Origin: Helicobacter pylori Shi112
Lineage (GTDB): Bacteria > Campylobacterota > Campylobacteria > Campylobacterales > Helicobacteraceae
NCBI RefSeq assembly: GCF_000277405.1
Contig: NC_017741.1
Span: 186,001 to 250,000, forward strand
DNA: 64,000 nucleotides
Direction: 5' to 3'
Shown: one piece after another, positions 37,112 to 47,715 of the stretch
Layout of the letters: every line of letters begins with the position of its first letter
Numbering within the stretch: position 1 is the stretch's first letter
Position numbers and translations under genes: made by a program
Notes under the pieces: model-generated
The model's input: only the letters and a program-made list of their open reading frames with translations
What the model was told of the DNA's origin: nothing
The model's database searches: none

Positions 37112-37912
37112 GTGAAAGAAGAGTTATTTAAAGAAAAATCTCGTTACATTACAGGGTTTGTTTTAATCATTGTGGCAGGCTTGATTTTGTATGCGGACAA
37201 TTTGTTGTTGTTTTGGGCAGTTTTAGGGGGGATTTATGTGGTAGGGTTTTCTGAAGCGTTAAGACTATTTCAAGTTAAAGCGAGCTTTAGTTTGTATCTT
37301 ATTTTAGTGTTGTCATGGGTAGCGGCGTATTTTAACGGGCGCTCTATAGAATGCGCTCTTATTAGCGCGATGGTCATGGCTAGTATCATCGCTTATCAAA
37401 AAGCGCACCATAGCGAAGCCATTTTACCCTTTTTATACCCGGGCGTTGGGTTTTTTGCGCTTTTTGGGGTTTATAAGGATTTTGGTGCGGTGGCGATCAT
37501 TTGGCTTTTAGTCGTGGTGGTTGCAAGCGATGTGGGGGCGTTTTTTGGAGGCAAGCTTTTAGGAAAAACCCCTTTCACGCCCACTTCGCCAAATAAAACC
37601 TTAGAGGGTGCGTTGATTGGCGTGGTTTTGGCGAGCGTTTTAGGATCGTTTGTGGGCATGGGGAAATTGAGCGGGGGCTTTTTTATGGCGCTTTTATTCA
37701 GCTTTTTAACCGCTCTTATGGCGGTGTTTGGGGATTTGTATGAAAGCTATTTGAAACGAAAGGCTGGGATCAAAGATAGCGGTAAGATTTTGCCCGGGCA
37801 TGGGGGCGTTTTAGACCGATTGGATTCCATGCTTTTTGGGGCTTTAGGCTTGCATGCGTTGTTGTATTTTTTAGAAGTTTGGAAAGAGACGGCGGTGTTT
37901 TTGGGGGATTGA
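37112..37912 (+). CDS. cdsA: Phosphatidate cytidylyltransferase CdsA
   Basis: Makes CDP-diacylglycerol from phosphatidate and CTP. 266 residues, GTG start. About seven membrane segments and the C-terminal signature DSGKILPGHGGVLDRLDSM. Upstream VVVASDVGAFFGGKLLGKTPFTPTSPNKTLEG is also typical. The stop codon lies directly against the dxr ATG, so the two are coupled. Confidence 0.96.
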   Translation: MKEELFKEKSRYITGFVLIIVAGLILYADNLLLFWAVLGGIYVVGFSEALRLFQVKASFSLYLILVLSWVAAYFNGRSIECALISAMVMASIIAYQKAHHSEAILPFLYPGVGFFALFGVYKDFGAVAIIWLLVVVVASDVGAFFGGKLLGKTPFTPTSPNKTLEGALIGVVLASVLGSFVGMGKLSGGFFMALLFSFLTALMAVFGDLYESYLKRKAGIKDSGKILPGHGGVLDRLDSMLFGALGLHALLYFLEVWKETAVFLGD

Positions 37913-39019
37913 ATGGTTGTTTTAGGAAGCACCGGCTCTATTGGGAAAAACGCCCTAAAAATCGCAAAAAAATTCAAGGTAGGAATAGAAGCCTTAAGCT
38001 GTGGGAAAAATATCGCTTTAATCAATGAGCAAATCAAAGTTTTCAAACCCAAGAAAGTGGCGATTTTAGATCCTAACGATTTGAATGGTTTAGAGCCTTT
38101 GGGCGCGAAAGTGTTTGTGGGGCTAGAGGGCATTGATGCGATGGTAGAAGAGTGCGTTTCAAATTTAGTCATTAACGCCATTGTGGGCGTGGCTGGATTG
38201 AGGGCGAGCTTTAAAAGCTTGCAAACTAACAAAAAACTAGCCCTAGCGAATAAAGAAAGTTTGGTGAGCGCGGGGCATTTATTAGACATTTCACAAATCA
38301 CGCCCATTGATAGCGAGCATTTTGGTTTGTGGGCGTTGTTGCAAAACAAGGCTTTAAAGCCTAAATCCTTAATCATTAGCGCGAGTGGGGGGGCTTTCAG
38401 GGATACGCCTTTAGAACTCATTCCTATTCAAAACGCGCAAAACGCGCTCAAGCACCCTAATTGGAGCATGGGATCTAAAATCACTATTGATTCAGCGAGC
38501 ATGGTCAATAAGCTTTTTGAAATCCTAGAAACCTATTGGCTTTTTGGCGCGTCTTTAAAGATTGATGCGCTGATTGAAAGGAGTTCTATCGTGCATGCTT
38601 TGGTGGAGTTTGAAGATAACTCTATCATTGCGCATTTGGCGAGCGCGGACATGCAATTACCCATAAGCTATGCGATCGATCCGAAGTTAGCTTCTTTGAG
38701 CGCGTCTATCAAACCCTTAGATTTATACGCTTTAAGCGCGATTAAATTTGAACCCATTAGCATGGAGCGCTACACTTTGTGGCGTTATAAAGACTTGTTG
38801 TTGGAAAACCCAAAGCTTGGCGTGGTGCTGAATGCGAGCAATGAGGTGGCGATGGAGAAGTTTTTAAATCAAGAGATCGCTTTTGGTGGGCTTATCAAAA
38901 CCATTTCTCAAGCCCTAGAATCATACGCTAAAACGCCTTTCAAGCTCTCTAATTTAGATGAAGTGCTGGCGTTGGATAGGGAAGTTAGGGAGCGGTTTGG
39001 AAATGTAGCGAGAGTGTAG
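37913..39019 (+). CDS. dxr: 1-deoxy-D-xylulose 5-phosphate reductoisomerase
   Basis: Second enzyme of the MEP isoprenoid pathway. 368 residues. The NADPH site is MVVLGSTGSIGKNALKIAKK; substrate and metal motifs are NKESLVSAG, PIDSEHFGLW, SASGGAFRD and MGSKITIDSASMVNK. VVLNASNEVAMEKFL closes the core. It begins immediately after the cdsA stop. A TATAAT spans the end of the gene (39020-39025). Confidence 0.97.
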   Translation: MVVLGSTGSIGKNALKIAKKFKVGIEALSCGKNIALINEQIKVFKPKKVAILDPNDLNGLEPLGAKVFVGLEGIDAMVEECVSNLVINAIVGVAGLRASFKSLQTNKKLALANKESLVSAGHLLDISQITPIDSEHFGLWALLQNKALKPKSLIISASGGAFRDTPLELIPIQNAQNALKHPNWSMGSKITIDSASMVNKLFEILETYWLFGASLKIDALIERSSIVHALVEFEDNSIIAHLASADMQLPISYAIDPKLASLSASIKPLDLYALSAIKFEPISMERYTLWRYKDLLLENPKLGVVLNASNEVAMEKFLNQEIAFGGLIKTISQALESYAKTPFKLSNLDEVLALDREVRERFGNVARV

Positions 39020-39025
39020 TATAAT
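39020..39025 (+). promoter_or_regulatory. Candidate -10 element for the HP0217-like gene
   Basis: TATAAT directly after the dxr stop and 45 bp before the next ATG; suggests separate transcription of the glycosyltransferase gene. Confidence 0.55.
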
Positions 39026-39069
39026 AAGATTTTGCTTTTAGTAGCGTTTTATTTCAATCAGGAGTTTTT

Positions 39070-40211
39070 ATGGGGTTAAAAAATAAAATCAAGGGTTTTA
39101 TTAAAGAGAGAATGCCTTTTGTGGTCAGATATGTTCGTAGTTTAAAAGGGGACAAAAATATTTATGGTGAAATCAATCATGAAATTAAGGAAATGTTAGA
39201 GGCTAAAAAACTTCATTCTCTTCAAGAAAAAGCTTTATTCAACCATGACCATCAAGAAAGCGTGTTTTTGGCTATCGCTTCTTTAAATAATGAAAGTTTC
39301 ATTGAACGCAATAAGAGTATTTATAAAAATAGTTCTCTTAATTATAATTATGGGGGGGGGGGCATTTAGAAGATAGGGTTATCCATCCTACTTTAACTCT
39401 GCCCAATCCCACGCATTTGGGTTATTTTGACTATGATAAAGAAAGTCAAAACCCTAAAAGCCCTCTAAACCCATGGGCTTTTATTAGAGTCAAAAATGAA
39501 ATCGTTACTTTAGAAGAGAATTTGTTTTCTATGCTTCCTGCCATTCAAAGGGGGGTCATTGGTTTTAATGATTGCGATGATGGCTCTAAAGAAGTGATTT
39601 TAGAGTTTTGTAAAAAGTTCCCCTCATTTATCCCTATCAGCTATCCTTATGAAGTTATACTAAAGGATTGCCCGAGTTTGTGGCACCAGTTCTATCATTA
39701 CTGTAATTATACGTTTTCTTTTATCCCTAAAAATGAGTGGGTTATCAAAATTGATTGCGATCATATTTATGACGCTAAAAAACTTTATGAAAGTTTTTAT
39801 ATCCCTAAGAGCATTAAAGAGGTTGTGATGTATTCGCGCATTAATTTTGTGGTGCGGGATTTTGAAGTGTTTGTGCGTAATGATGGGGATTTTGGGTTTT
39901 TAGATGCATGGGGAGATCATTGGTTATTTTATAACGATTGTGAGCCTTTTGAAATTTGGCAACATAATGGTGATTTTTATGAAATTTTAAAGCTTAAAGA
40001 TAAACACCATATTAAAGATAAAGAACTCATGCAATGGCACTTCCCTTTAGCTAAAAAGAGGCGAAACGCTATTGTTGATAATGATTTAATCCCTTTAAAA
40101 GATTTTAAAAAGCACCATGCCGATTTGATAGGCACAAGAATTGAAGAAAGCATGCTAGATGAAAAGAGAATTTTAGAAATGTATCAAAAATTCAATTTAG
40201 CGAAAGAATAG
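39070..40211 (+). pseudogene. Phase-variable LPS glycosyltransferase, GT2/CgtA-like (HP0217-like), phase OFF
   Basis: The 5' frame (MGLKNKIKGFIKERMPFVVRY) reaches a G11 tract and stops six bases later (GGGGI stop, 39369). The remaining frame is open from directly after the tract: [20 protein letters not shown], then [36 protein letters not shown] and [13 protein letters not shown] with a DxD site. G9 or G12 would give one reading of about 380 residues; G11 is OFF. I recall HP0217 as similar to Campylobacter beta-1,4-N-acetylgalactosaminyltransferase CgtA. It would add a sugar to LPS. Confidence 0.88.
39352..39362 (+). repeat. G11 phase-variation tract
   Basis: Eleven G residues inside the HP0217-like gene. 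A multiple of three restores the frame between TAT and CAT on either side. Confidence 0.95.
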
Positions 40212-40226
40212 CTACAAGCATGTAGC

Positions 40227-40778
40227 CTATTTCCTCACAAACTGCTTGTATAAAAATTCCTTTCTCCCTATGGCGATGATATGCCCACGCATTTTGTCAT
40301 GCAAATCGCCTAAGAAGAAAGGGGCTTTTAAGGCGAGTTTAGGAATGTCTAGGGCATACACTTGAATCAAGTAATGGTGATCGCCATTAGGGGGCATGGG
40401 GCCGATATAGGTGCTGTTATTGAGATTGGAGCGTTGTTTTTCGCTTTCATTGAGAGAAGAACGGATAAAGCCTTGAGTGAGCGAATTGACCCCTTGAGCA
40501 ATCCTTTTATCCATCATGGAAGCGTTTTCTTCTAAAACATTATAAGAAATATTGCCCACGACCCAATGGACAAACGACATGCCACACACTTTTTGAGCGT
40601 CATGATCGATGAGTTCTAACGCATAGCTTTGAGCGCCTTCTACTTTTTGCCATGAGATTTTAGGCGAATAAGTGGGTAAGCCGTTTGGATTGAGAAACCC
40701 TCTAGGAGCGTTACCGCCAAATTTAGCGTCCAAATACCCTTGCGAATCGGTTTGAATCATTACTTCAAAAGTTTTCAT
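40227..40778 (-). CDS. PEBP/YbhB family protein (HP0218-like)
   Basis: 183 residues, the phosphatidylethanolamine-binding protein fold found in bacterial YbhB. Signatures are NPNGLPTYSPKISWQKVEGA, YALELIDHDAQK, FVHWVVGNI, then YIGPMPPNGDHHYLIQVYAL and LGDLHDKMRGHIIAIG. No signal peptide is seen. The biochemical role of bacterial members is poorly known. It is convergent with the glycosyltransferase gene, 15 bp apart. Confidence 0.92.
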   Translation of the reverse strand: MKTFEVMIQTDSQGYLDAKFGGNAPRGFLNPNGLPTYSPKISWQKVEGAQSYALELIDHDAQKVCGMSFVHWVVGNISYNVLEENASMMDKRIAQGVNSLTQGFIRSSLNESEKQRSNLNNSTYIGPMPPNGDHHYLIQVYALDIPKLALKAPFFLGDLHDKMRGHIIAIGRKEFLYKQFVRK

Positions 40779-40867
40779 TTTAAGCCCTTTTTCTTTGAAA
40801 TCATTTTGCGTTTTTTATTGTAGCATGATCATAAAAACACATCTTAATTTGGAGCATGGTATTAGAA

Positions 40868-40886
40868 TAATCATTTTTAATGATTA
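40868..40886. promoter_or_regulatory. Perfect 8-bp-arm palindrome, Fur-box-like
   Basis: TAATCATT-TTT-AATGATTA lies between the divergent PEBP gene and the gene at 40923. It resembles the TAAT-rich inverted repeats bound by H. pylori Fur, but it could be another operator. Confidence 0.4.
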
Positions 40887-40922
40887 AATAGCTATTTATT
40901 TTTAGTGGTTAGTATTGAAGGC

Positions 40923-41384
40923 ATGGAAAGTAAAATAAATCGTTTGAGCGCCAAGATAGACGCACTATTGGAACAGCAAAAAAGAGTGATTTCTTTACTA
41001 GAAACTTATTTGAGCGTTTATCCCACCCAAGAGGTTTCAAATAAGTTTTTTAAAGGCGTTAGTCAAGGGATGGAGTTAGCCCCAGAAATCGCGCAAGAAG
41101 ATGAAGAAAAACGCCTTTATGTGTTGCAATATTTAAGCCATGTGGATATTACTAAAAACAAGCAAGACTCCCAGCTCAAAAAAGATTGTTTGGAATTTAT
41201 CCAAAGGTTTAATGTCCCAAAGCCCATTATGGTTACCGCTCTTTATAACCTTAGGGGCATTAAGCCCACTAAAAAAGAAGTGGCGAAGCAATTGCAAAAA
41301 CTCTATGTGTGGGGGAAGCGTTACCAACAAGGGGGGATAGACGCCTTAAAAGACAGGCGTGGGAGACCCCTTAAAAAACCTTAA
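40923..41384 (+). CDS. Hypothetical cytoplasmic protein (HP0219-like)
   Basis: 153 residues from ATG at 40923 (MESKINRLSAKIDALLEQQK); a GTG at 40905 would add six residues and neither start has a good Shine-Dalgarno. The N-terminal 45 residues form a coiled coil. The C-terminal half (GIKPTKKEVAKQLQKLYVWG, then GGIDALKDRRGRPLKKP) has the look of a helix-turn-helix with a basic tail, as in transposase-type or DNA-binding modules. The function is unknown. Confidence 0.7.
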   Translation: MESKINRLSAKIDALLEQQKRVISLLETYLSVYPTQEVSNKFFKGVSQGMELAPEIAQEDEEKRLYVLQYLSHVDITKNKQDSQLKKDCLEFIQRFNVPKPIMVTALYNLRGIKPTKKEVAKQLQKLYVWGKRYQQGGIDALKDRRGRPLKKP

Positions 41385-41520
41385 GAGAGTTGGTAGTGGC
41401 TGTTGTTGGTTTTTGATAGGGGGATGTTCGCATTTCTCAAAATGTTTTCAAAAATTCATCTTATTTTAAGTTAAAATTAAGAAAATATCTTGTATTTAAT
41501 CATAATTTAGACCTAGATAA

Positions 41521-42720
<1,200 letters not shown>

Positions 42721-42741
42721 AAAGGATATAAAGGAATCAAA

Positions 42742-43722
42742 ATGGCAAAACATGATTTAGTGGGATCAGCCCTTTGGGACGCGTATTCTAAAGAAGTTCA
42801 AAGGCGCATGGATAACCCTACGCATTTAGGGGTCATCACCGAAGAGCAGGCTAAGGCTAGAAACGCTAAGCTCATTGTAGCAGATTATGGCGCAGAAGCA
42901 TGCGGTGATGCGGTGAGGTTGTATTGGCTTGTAGATGAAAGCACGGATAAGATTGTTGATGCGAAGTTTAAAAGCTTTGGTTGCGGGACAGCGATCGCAA
43001 GCTCAGACATGATGGTGGAATTGTGTTTGAACAAAAGAGTCCAAGAGGCGGTAAAAATCACGAATTTAGATGTGGAAAGAGGCTTGAGAGATGAACCGGA
43101 CACGCCGGCTGTCCCTGGGCAAAAAATGCACTGCTCCGTGATGGCGTATGATGTGATCAAAAAAGCTGCCGGCATGTATTTGGGGAAAAACGCTGAAGAT
43201 TTTGAAGAAGAAATCATCGTGTGCGAGTGCGCTAGGGTGAGTTTAGGCACGATTAAAGAAGTGATTAGGCTCAATGATTTAAAAAGCGTTGAAGAAATCA
43301 CTAACTACACCAAAGCCGGCGCTTTTTGTAAAAGCTGTGTGAGGCCTGGAGGGCATGAAAAAAGGGATTATTACCTGGTGGATATTCTTAAAGAAGTGCG
43401 CGAAGAAATGGAAGCTGAAAAACTTAAAGCCACCGCTAATAAATCTCAAAGCGGGGAATTGGCTTTCAGGGAAATGACTATGGTTCAAAAGATTAAAGCC
43501 GTGGATAAAGTCATTGATGAAAATATCCGCCCGATGCTTATGATGGATGGAGGGGATTTAGAGATTTTAGACATTAAAGAAAGCGATGATTACATTGATG
43601 TGTATATCCGCTACATGGGGGCATGCGATGGGTGCATGAGCGCGGCTACTGGGACTTTATTTGCCATTGAAAACGCCTTACAGGAATTATTGGATCGCAG
43701 TATCAGGGTGTTACCGATTTGA
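42742..43722 (+). CDS. nifU: Fe-S scaffold protein NifU
   Basis: 326 residues in the full three-part NifU layout. An N-terminal IscU-like scaffold has cysteines in EACGDAVRL, FGCGTAIASSD and MHCSVMAYD. A central [2Fe-2S] ferredoxin-like segment has CECARVSLGTIKEVI and CKSCVRPGG. A C-terminal Nfu domain has MGACDGCMSAATGT. It accepts sulfur from NifS and builds clusters for transfer. Aagga precedes the ATG. Confidence 0.97.
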   Translation: MAKHDLVGSALWDAYSKEVQRRMDNPTHLGVITEEQAKARNAKLIVADYGAEACGDAVRLYWLVDESTDKIVDAKFKSFGCGTAIASSDMMVELCLNKRVQEAVKITNLDVERGLRDEPDTPAVPGQKMHCSVMAYDVIKKAAGMYLGKNAEDFEEEIIVCECARVSLGTIKEVIRLNDLKSVEEITNYTKAGAFCKSCVRPGGHEKRDYYLVDILKEVREEMEAEKLKATANKSQSGELAFREMTMVQKIKAVDKVIDENIRPMLMMDGGDLEILDIKESDDYIDVYIRYMGACDGCMSAATGTLFAIENALQELLDRSIRVLPI

Positions 43723-43877
43723 TTTGAACTTTTTAGGGGGTGGAAGCCTTTTTCAAGCGAAGCGCTAATAAACTCACAATGAGAAATGATTAGCACTTGC
43801 AACATTATTCATTATACGCTACTTTTATGCTAATATGCTATTTTGAAGCGATTTGCGATGATGATTGAAGGAACTTG

Positions 43878-44111
43878 ATGGAAACGACAGAAAACACAGA
43901 TGAAACTCGCTTAAGGGGCGCTAAAAATAAACTAGGGCGCAAACCAAAAGCAGACGCTAATAAAAAAACTCGTGCTGTAAGCTTGTATTTTTCTGATGAG
44001 CAATACCAAAAACTAGAGAAAATGGCTAGCGAAGAAGAAGAAAGCGTGGGATCTTATATCAAACGCTATATTTTGAAGGCTTTAAGAAAAATAGAGCAAA
44101 ATGGCGCTTGA
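43878..44111 (+). CDS. Arc-like ribbon-helix-helix protein (HP0222-like)
   Basis: 77 residues (METTENTDETRLRGAKN). A basic, probably flexible N-terminus precedes TRAVSLYFSDEQYQKLEKMA and VGSYIKRYILKALRK, the strand-helix-helix of Arc/MetJ proteins. I recall that HP0222 has been studied structurally as an RHH protein. It probably binds DNA as a dimer; its targets are unknown. gaaggaac lies upstream. Confidence 0.85.
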   Translation: METTENTDETRLRGAKNKLGRKPKADANKKTRAVSLYFSDEQYQKLEKMASEEEESVGSYIKRYILKALRKIEQNGA

Positions 44112-44223
44112 TAACTTTTTAACTTGTTTTTGAGTTTAGCTCCACGAGTTTTGCTATAAAACAAAACTAAAACCCTATTTTTATCCAGTATTTAGCTGTG
44201 TGGTTTTAAAAAAGAGAAATATT

Positions 44224-45570
44224 TTGGCTAAAAAAACTTCTTTATTTGAGTGTCAGCATTGCGGTTTTACAAGCCCTAAGTGGCTAGGCAAGTGCGTTCA
44301 ATGCAACGCATGGGAAAGTTTTATAGAATTGAACCAAGCTCAAAAGGAAGTTTTAAACACGCTTAAAAATCCGATCCCAAAAGCGCAAAAAAGCGTTTCT
44401 ATCGCTGAAATTGAGCATGAAGAAGTGATCAAGTTTTCTTCCACTCAAAGCGAGTTGGATATTGTTTTAGGTGGGGGGATCGCTAAAGGGGGGTTGTATT
44501 TGGTGGGGGGGAGTCCTGGGGTGGGGAAATCCACTCTGCTTTTAAAAGTGGCTTCTGGCTTAGCCAAAAACCAGCAAAAGGTTTTGTATGTGAGCGGGGA
44601 AGAGAGCTTGAGCCAGATTAAAATGCGCGCCACTAGATTGGATTGCATAGAAAAAGAATTGTATCTGCTCAATGAAATCAATTGGCCTGTGATTAAGGCT
44701 AATATTGAAAGCGAAAATTATTTTGCTTGCGTGATTGATTCCATTCAAACGCTTTATTCGCCAGAGATTTCTTCAGCACCCGGCTCTATTTCGCAAGTGC
44801 GAGAGATCACTTTTGAGCTCATGCGTTTGGCTAAAACAAGAAATATTGCTGTTTTTATCATCGGTCATATCACTAAAGAAGGGAGCATCGCAGGGCCTAG
44901 AGTGTTAGAGCATATGGTGGATAGCGTGCTGTATTTTGAAGGCGATCCCAGTAGGGAATTAAGGATTTTAAGGAGTTTTAAAAACCGCTTTGGCCCTACG
45001 AGTGAAATCGGCTTGTTTGAAATGAAAGAGCAGGGTTTGGTGAGCGCTAAAGAAGCTTCAAGCTTGTTTTTTTCTCAAGAAGAGCCTATGGAGGGGAGCG
45101 CGATCACCATCACTTTAGAAGGCTCAAGGGCGTTGATTTTAGAGATTCAGGCGTTGGTGAGCGAGTGCAGTTTCGGAGCGCCCAAACGATTAGCGAACGG
45201 GTTTGACACCAACCGCCTTAACATGCTCATCGCTTTATTAGAAAAAAAGCTAGAAATCCCCTTAAACCGCCATGATGTGTTCATTAATGTGAGCGGAGGG
45301 ATTAAGATTAGCGAGCCGGCTTGCGATTTAGCGGTCATTGCCAGCATCCTTTCAAGCTTTAAAAACAGAAAAATTGACAATAAAACGGCGTTTTTGGGCG
45401 AAGTGAGTTTGAATGGCAGGATTTTAGAAGCCCCTAATTTGAACGCCAGATTGAAAGAAATGGAAAATTACGGCTTTTTAAAAGCCATTTTGCCTAAAAA
45501 ACCCAGCCAAAAAACCTCGATCAAATGCTATGAAGCCAATGCGGTGGGCAAGATTGTTGAATGGATGTGA
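44224..45570 (+). CDS. radA: DNA repair/recombination ATPase RadA (Sms)
   Basis: 448 residues from a TTG start (MAKKTSLFECQHCGF), the usual RadA beginning; a GTG at 44200 would add eight residues. A C4 zinc finger (CQHCGFTSPKWLGKCVQC) is followed by the RecA-like ATPase with Walker A LVGGSPGVGKSTLLLK and the RadA KNRFG motif in FKNRFGPTSEIG. A Lon-protease-like C-terminal domain ends the protein. It helps branch migration in recombination and natural transformation. Confidence 0.97.
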   Translation: MAKKTSLFECQHCGFTSPKWLGKCVQCNAWESFIELNQAQKEVLNTLKNPIPKAQKSVSIAEIEHEEVIKFSSTQSELDIVLGGGIAKGGLYLVGGSPGVGKSTLLLKVASGLAKNQQKVLYVSGEESLSQIKMRATRLDCIEKELYLLNEINWPVIKANIESENYFACVIDSIQTLYSPEISSAPGSISQVREITFELMRLAKTRNIAVFIIGHITKEGSIAGPRVLEHMVDSVLYFEGDPSRELRILRSFKNRFGPTSEIGLFEMKEQGLVSAKEASSLFFSQEEPMEGSAITITLEGSRALILEIQALVSECSFGAPKRLANGFDTNRLNMLIALLEKKLEIPLNRHDVFINVSGGIKISEPACDLAVIASILSSFKNRKIDNKTAFLGEVSLNGRILEAPNLNARLKEMENYGFLKAILPKKPSQKTSIKCYEANAVGKIVEWM

Positions 45571-45651
45571 TTGGAACTTTTGTTACCTAACAGAACAGAG
45601 CCTTATTGAAATTTAAACTTAATTTAAAGAGTAACTACCATTTTTTTTAGT

Positions 45652-45657
45652 TATAAT
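45652..45657 (+). promoter_or_regulatory. Candidate -10 element for msrAB
   Basis: TATAAT after a T8 run, 35 bp before the msrAB ATG. A short inverted repeat, ATGGCGAACACCAT, lies just downstream. Confidence 0.55.
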
Positions 45658-45692
45658 GGCGAACACCATTAAAATTAAAACAAAGTTATTCA

Positions 45693-46772
45693 ATGAAAGT
45701 ATTATCTTACTTGAAACATTTTTATCTTTTTCTACTAATAGGAGCGATTATGCAAGCGAATGAAAGCATGGGATCTCAACACCAAAAAACCGATGAAAGA
45801 GTGATTTACTTGGCTGGGGGGTGCTTTTGGGGGCTAGAGGCGTATATGGAGAGGATTTATGGCGTCATAGACGCAAGCTCTGGTTACGCTAACGGCAAGA
45901 CTTCAAGCACGAATTATGAAAAGTTGCATGAAAGCGATCATGCTGAAAGCGTGAAAGTCATTTATGATCCTAAAAAAATCAGTTTGGACAAATTGTTGCG
46001 TTACTATTTTAAGGTGATTGATCCGGTGAGCGTGAATAAGCAGGGTAACGATGTGGGCAGGCAGTATCGCACAGGGATTTATTATGTTAATAGCGCGGAT
46101 AAAGAAGTGATAGATCACGCCTTAAAAGCGTTACAAAAAGAAGTGAAAGGCAAAATCGCTATTGAGGTGGAGCCTTTAAAAAATTATGTGAGGGCTGAAG
46201 AGTATCACCAAGATTATTTGAAGAAAAATCCTGGTGGTTATTGCCATATTGATTTAAAAAAGGCGGATGAAGTGATTGTGGATGATGATAAATACACCAA
46301 ACCAAGCGATGAAGTTTTAAAGAAAAAACTCACCAAACTCCAATATGAGGTGACTCAAAACAAACACACTGAGAAACCCTTTGAAAATGAGTATTACAAC
46401 AAAGAAGAAGAGGGCATTTATGTGGATATTACCACAGGCGAGCCGTTATTTTCTTCAGCGGATAAATACGACTCCGGTTGCGGGTGGCCAAGCTTTTCTA
46501 AGCCTATCAATAAAGATGTGGTGAAATACGAAGACGATGAGAGCCTTAATAGGAAACGCATTGAAGTATTGAGCCGTATTGGTAAGGCGCATTTAGGGCA
46601 TGTGTTTAACGATGGGCCTAAAGAATTAGGGGGCTTAAGGTATTGCATTAATAGCGCGGCTTTAAGGTTTATCCCCTTAAAAGACATGGAAAAAGAGGGC
46701 TATGGCGAGTTTATCCCCTATATCAAAAAGGGTGAATTGAAAAAATACATCCAGGATAAAAAAACGCATTAA
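45693..46772 (+). CDS. msrAB: Fused peptide methionine sulfoxide reductase MsrA-MsrB, exported
   Basis: 359 residues. The signal-like N-terminus ([18 protein letters not shown]) implies export or anchoring to the periplasm. MsrA domain: [19 protein letters not shown] with the catalytic Cys, and [18 protein letters not shown]. MsrB domain: [33 protein letters not shown] and [13 protein letters not shown] with its active Cys. It repairs both sulfoxide stereoisomers, important against host oxidants. It is the last core gene before the tfs4-like element. Confidence 0.97.
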   Translation: MKVLSYLKHFYLFLLIGAIMQANESMGSQHQKTDERVIYLAGGCFWGLEAYMERIYGVIDASSGYANGKTSSTNYEKLHESDHAESVKVIYDPKKISLDKLLRYYFKVIDPVSVNKQGNDVGRQYRTGIYYVNSADKEVIDHALKALQKEVKGKIAIEVEPLKNYVRAEEYHQDYLKKNPGGYCHIDLKKADEVIVDDDKYTKPSDEVLKKKLTKLQYEVTQNKHTEKPFENEYYNKEEEGIYVDITTGEPLFSSADKYDSGCGWPSFSKPINKDVVKYEDDESLNRKRIEVLSRIGKAHLGHVFNDGPKELGGLRYCINSAALRFIPLKDMEKEGYGEFIPYIKKGELKKYIQDKKTH

Positions 46773-46783
46773 GGGGTAATGAC

Positions 46784-46803
46784 TAAGCCCCTAATGGGGG
46801 TTA
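46784..46803 (+). terminator. Possible msrAB terminator
   Basis: TAAGCCCC/GGGGGTTA stem with a four-base loop, 12 bp after the msrAB stop; no strong T tract follows. Confidence 0.45.
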
Positions 46804-46865
46804 AAATGGGGGGTTAAAGCGTTATCTTAAAAACGCTAAAAACCGCTCGCTGATTTATTTTCAAC

Positions 46866-46881
46866 CATTCTTACTAGAATG
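46866..46881. other. Candidate ICE attachment end with AAGAATG motif
   Basis: CATTCT-TACT-AGAATG is a small palindrome that includes the AAGAATG sequence described as the target/end motif of H. pylori tfs elements. It lies between msrAB and the first ICE gene. The right end is outside the window, so it cannot be confirmed here. Confidence 0.5.
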
Positions 46882-46924
46882 TTAGTTTTTGTCTCTAAGT
46901 CTCATAGAAAGGGACTTAAAAACT

Positions 46925-47713
46925 ATGGCAAAAACTTTAAAGCCTAATTTAGATAAAGATGAGTTAAACACACTTTATAAGTCAAATCTTTCTTATGCTA
47001 AAAATACGCATGAGCATTTTTTCAAAACTAAAAAAGACTTAGACTACAAATTATTTAATCCTAGCATTATGCATGAACAAGGCTATATAAGTTTTATGGG
47101 CGGACAAGGGGCTAAGCGATTACTAGATATGCTCTACAAACTCGCATTTAATGCTAAGTCCAATAAAATTGCTCTAGATAGACATTACGCCAAAACATTT
47201 TTACAAATTGTGGCAAGAACCTTAAGAAAGAATGTCAATATATTAGAAGAGCAAGGCTTAATTGAAGTCATTAAGAACAAACAAAGATACTTGTATGTGT
47301 ATCTCAAGGACTACAGAGAATTAGAGGGCTACAACTCAGTAGGAGCGAATAAAAAGAACAATATCCCGTCGCCCTTTTTCTTACAGATTATGCGTTTCTT
47401 GGAAAAGTTTGCTAAAGCAATTGAGAGAGTAACAATCAACAAAAAAGAATGCATTATACACATTCCTAGCCAAGAGCTTATGCAAAGAGCTAACAATGTG
47501 GTTTTAAAATTCACGCCTATTTTTAATCCTAACACCACTTACACTCTAACTTACAAAGACTTAACAAACAAAGATATTCCAAGCAATTTGTGTTTTTATC
47601 AAACAGCCATTGTGAAGAAAAATCTCTTAAAAGCCTTAAAAGACAGAGAGTGTGTTGGCGAACCTATTAACAACTCACCCAAAGTTTCAAATTACTTTCA
47701 AGAGAGTGCTTAA
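46925..47713 (+). CDS. tfs4 first gene, winged-helix / Rep-like protein
   Basis: 262 residues from MAKTLKPNLDKDELNTLYKS; an earlier in-frame start at 46889 lacks support, whereas this ATG has gaaagggac upstream. TFLQIVARTLRKNVNILEEQ, then GLIEVIKNKQRYLYVYLKD, looks like a helix-turn-helix with a wing. The C-terminal third has the alternating pattern of a second winged domain. Plasmid-type replication initiator or regulator is plausible; I cannot assign a family by eye. Confidence 0.7.
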   Translation: MAKTLKPNLDKDELNTLYKSNLSYAKNTHEHFFKTKKDLDYKLFNPSIMHEQGYISFMGGQGAKRLLDMLYKLAFNAKSNKIALDRHYAKTFLQIVARTLRKNVNILEEQGLIEVIKNKQRYLYVYLKDYRELEGYNSVGANKKNNIPSPFFLQIMRFLEKFAKAIERVTINKKECIIHIPSQELMQRANNVVLKFTPIFNPNTTYTLTYKDLTNKDIPSNLCFYQTAIVKKNLLKALKDRECVGEPINNSPKVSNYFQESA

Positions 47714-47715
47714 AA

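Noticed and set aside
43279-43488. Minus-strand frame inside nifU
   Set aside because: nifU on the other strand has complete conserved motifs over the region; the opposite frame has no family feature.
44461-44520. Phase-variable G tracts in radA
   Set aside because: The G6-G7 runs encode the conserved glycine-rich Walker region and the frame is intact; they are too short to argue for phase variation.
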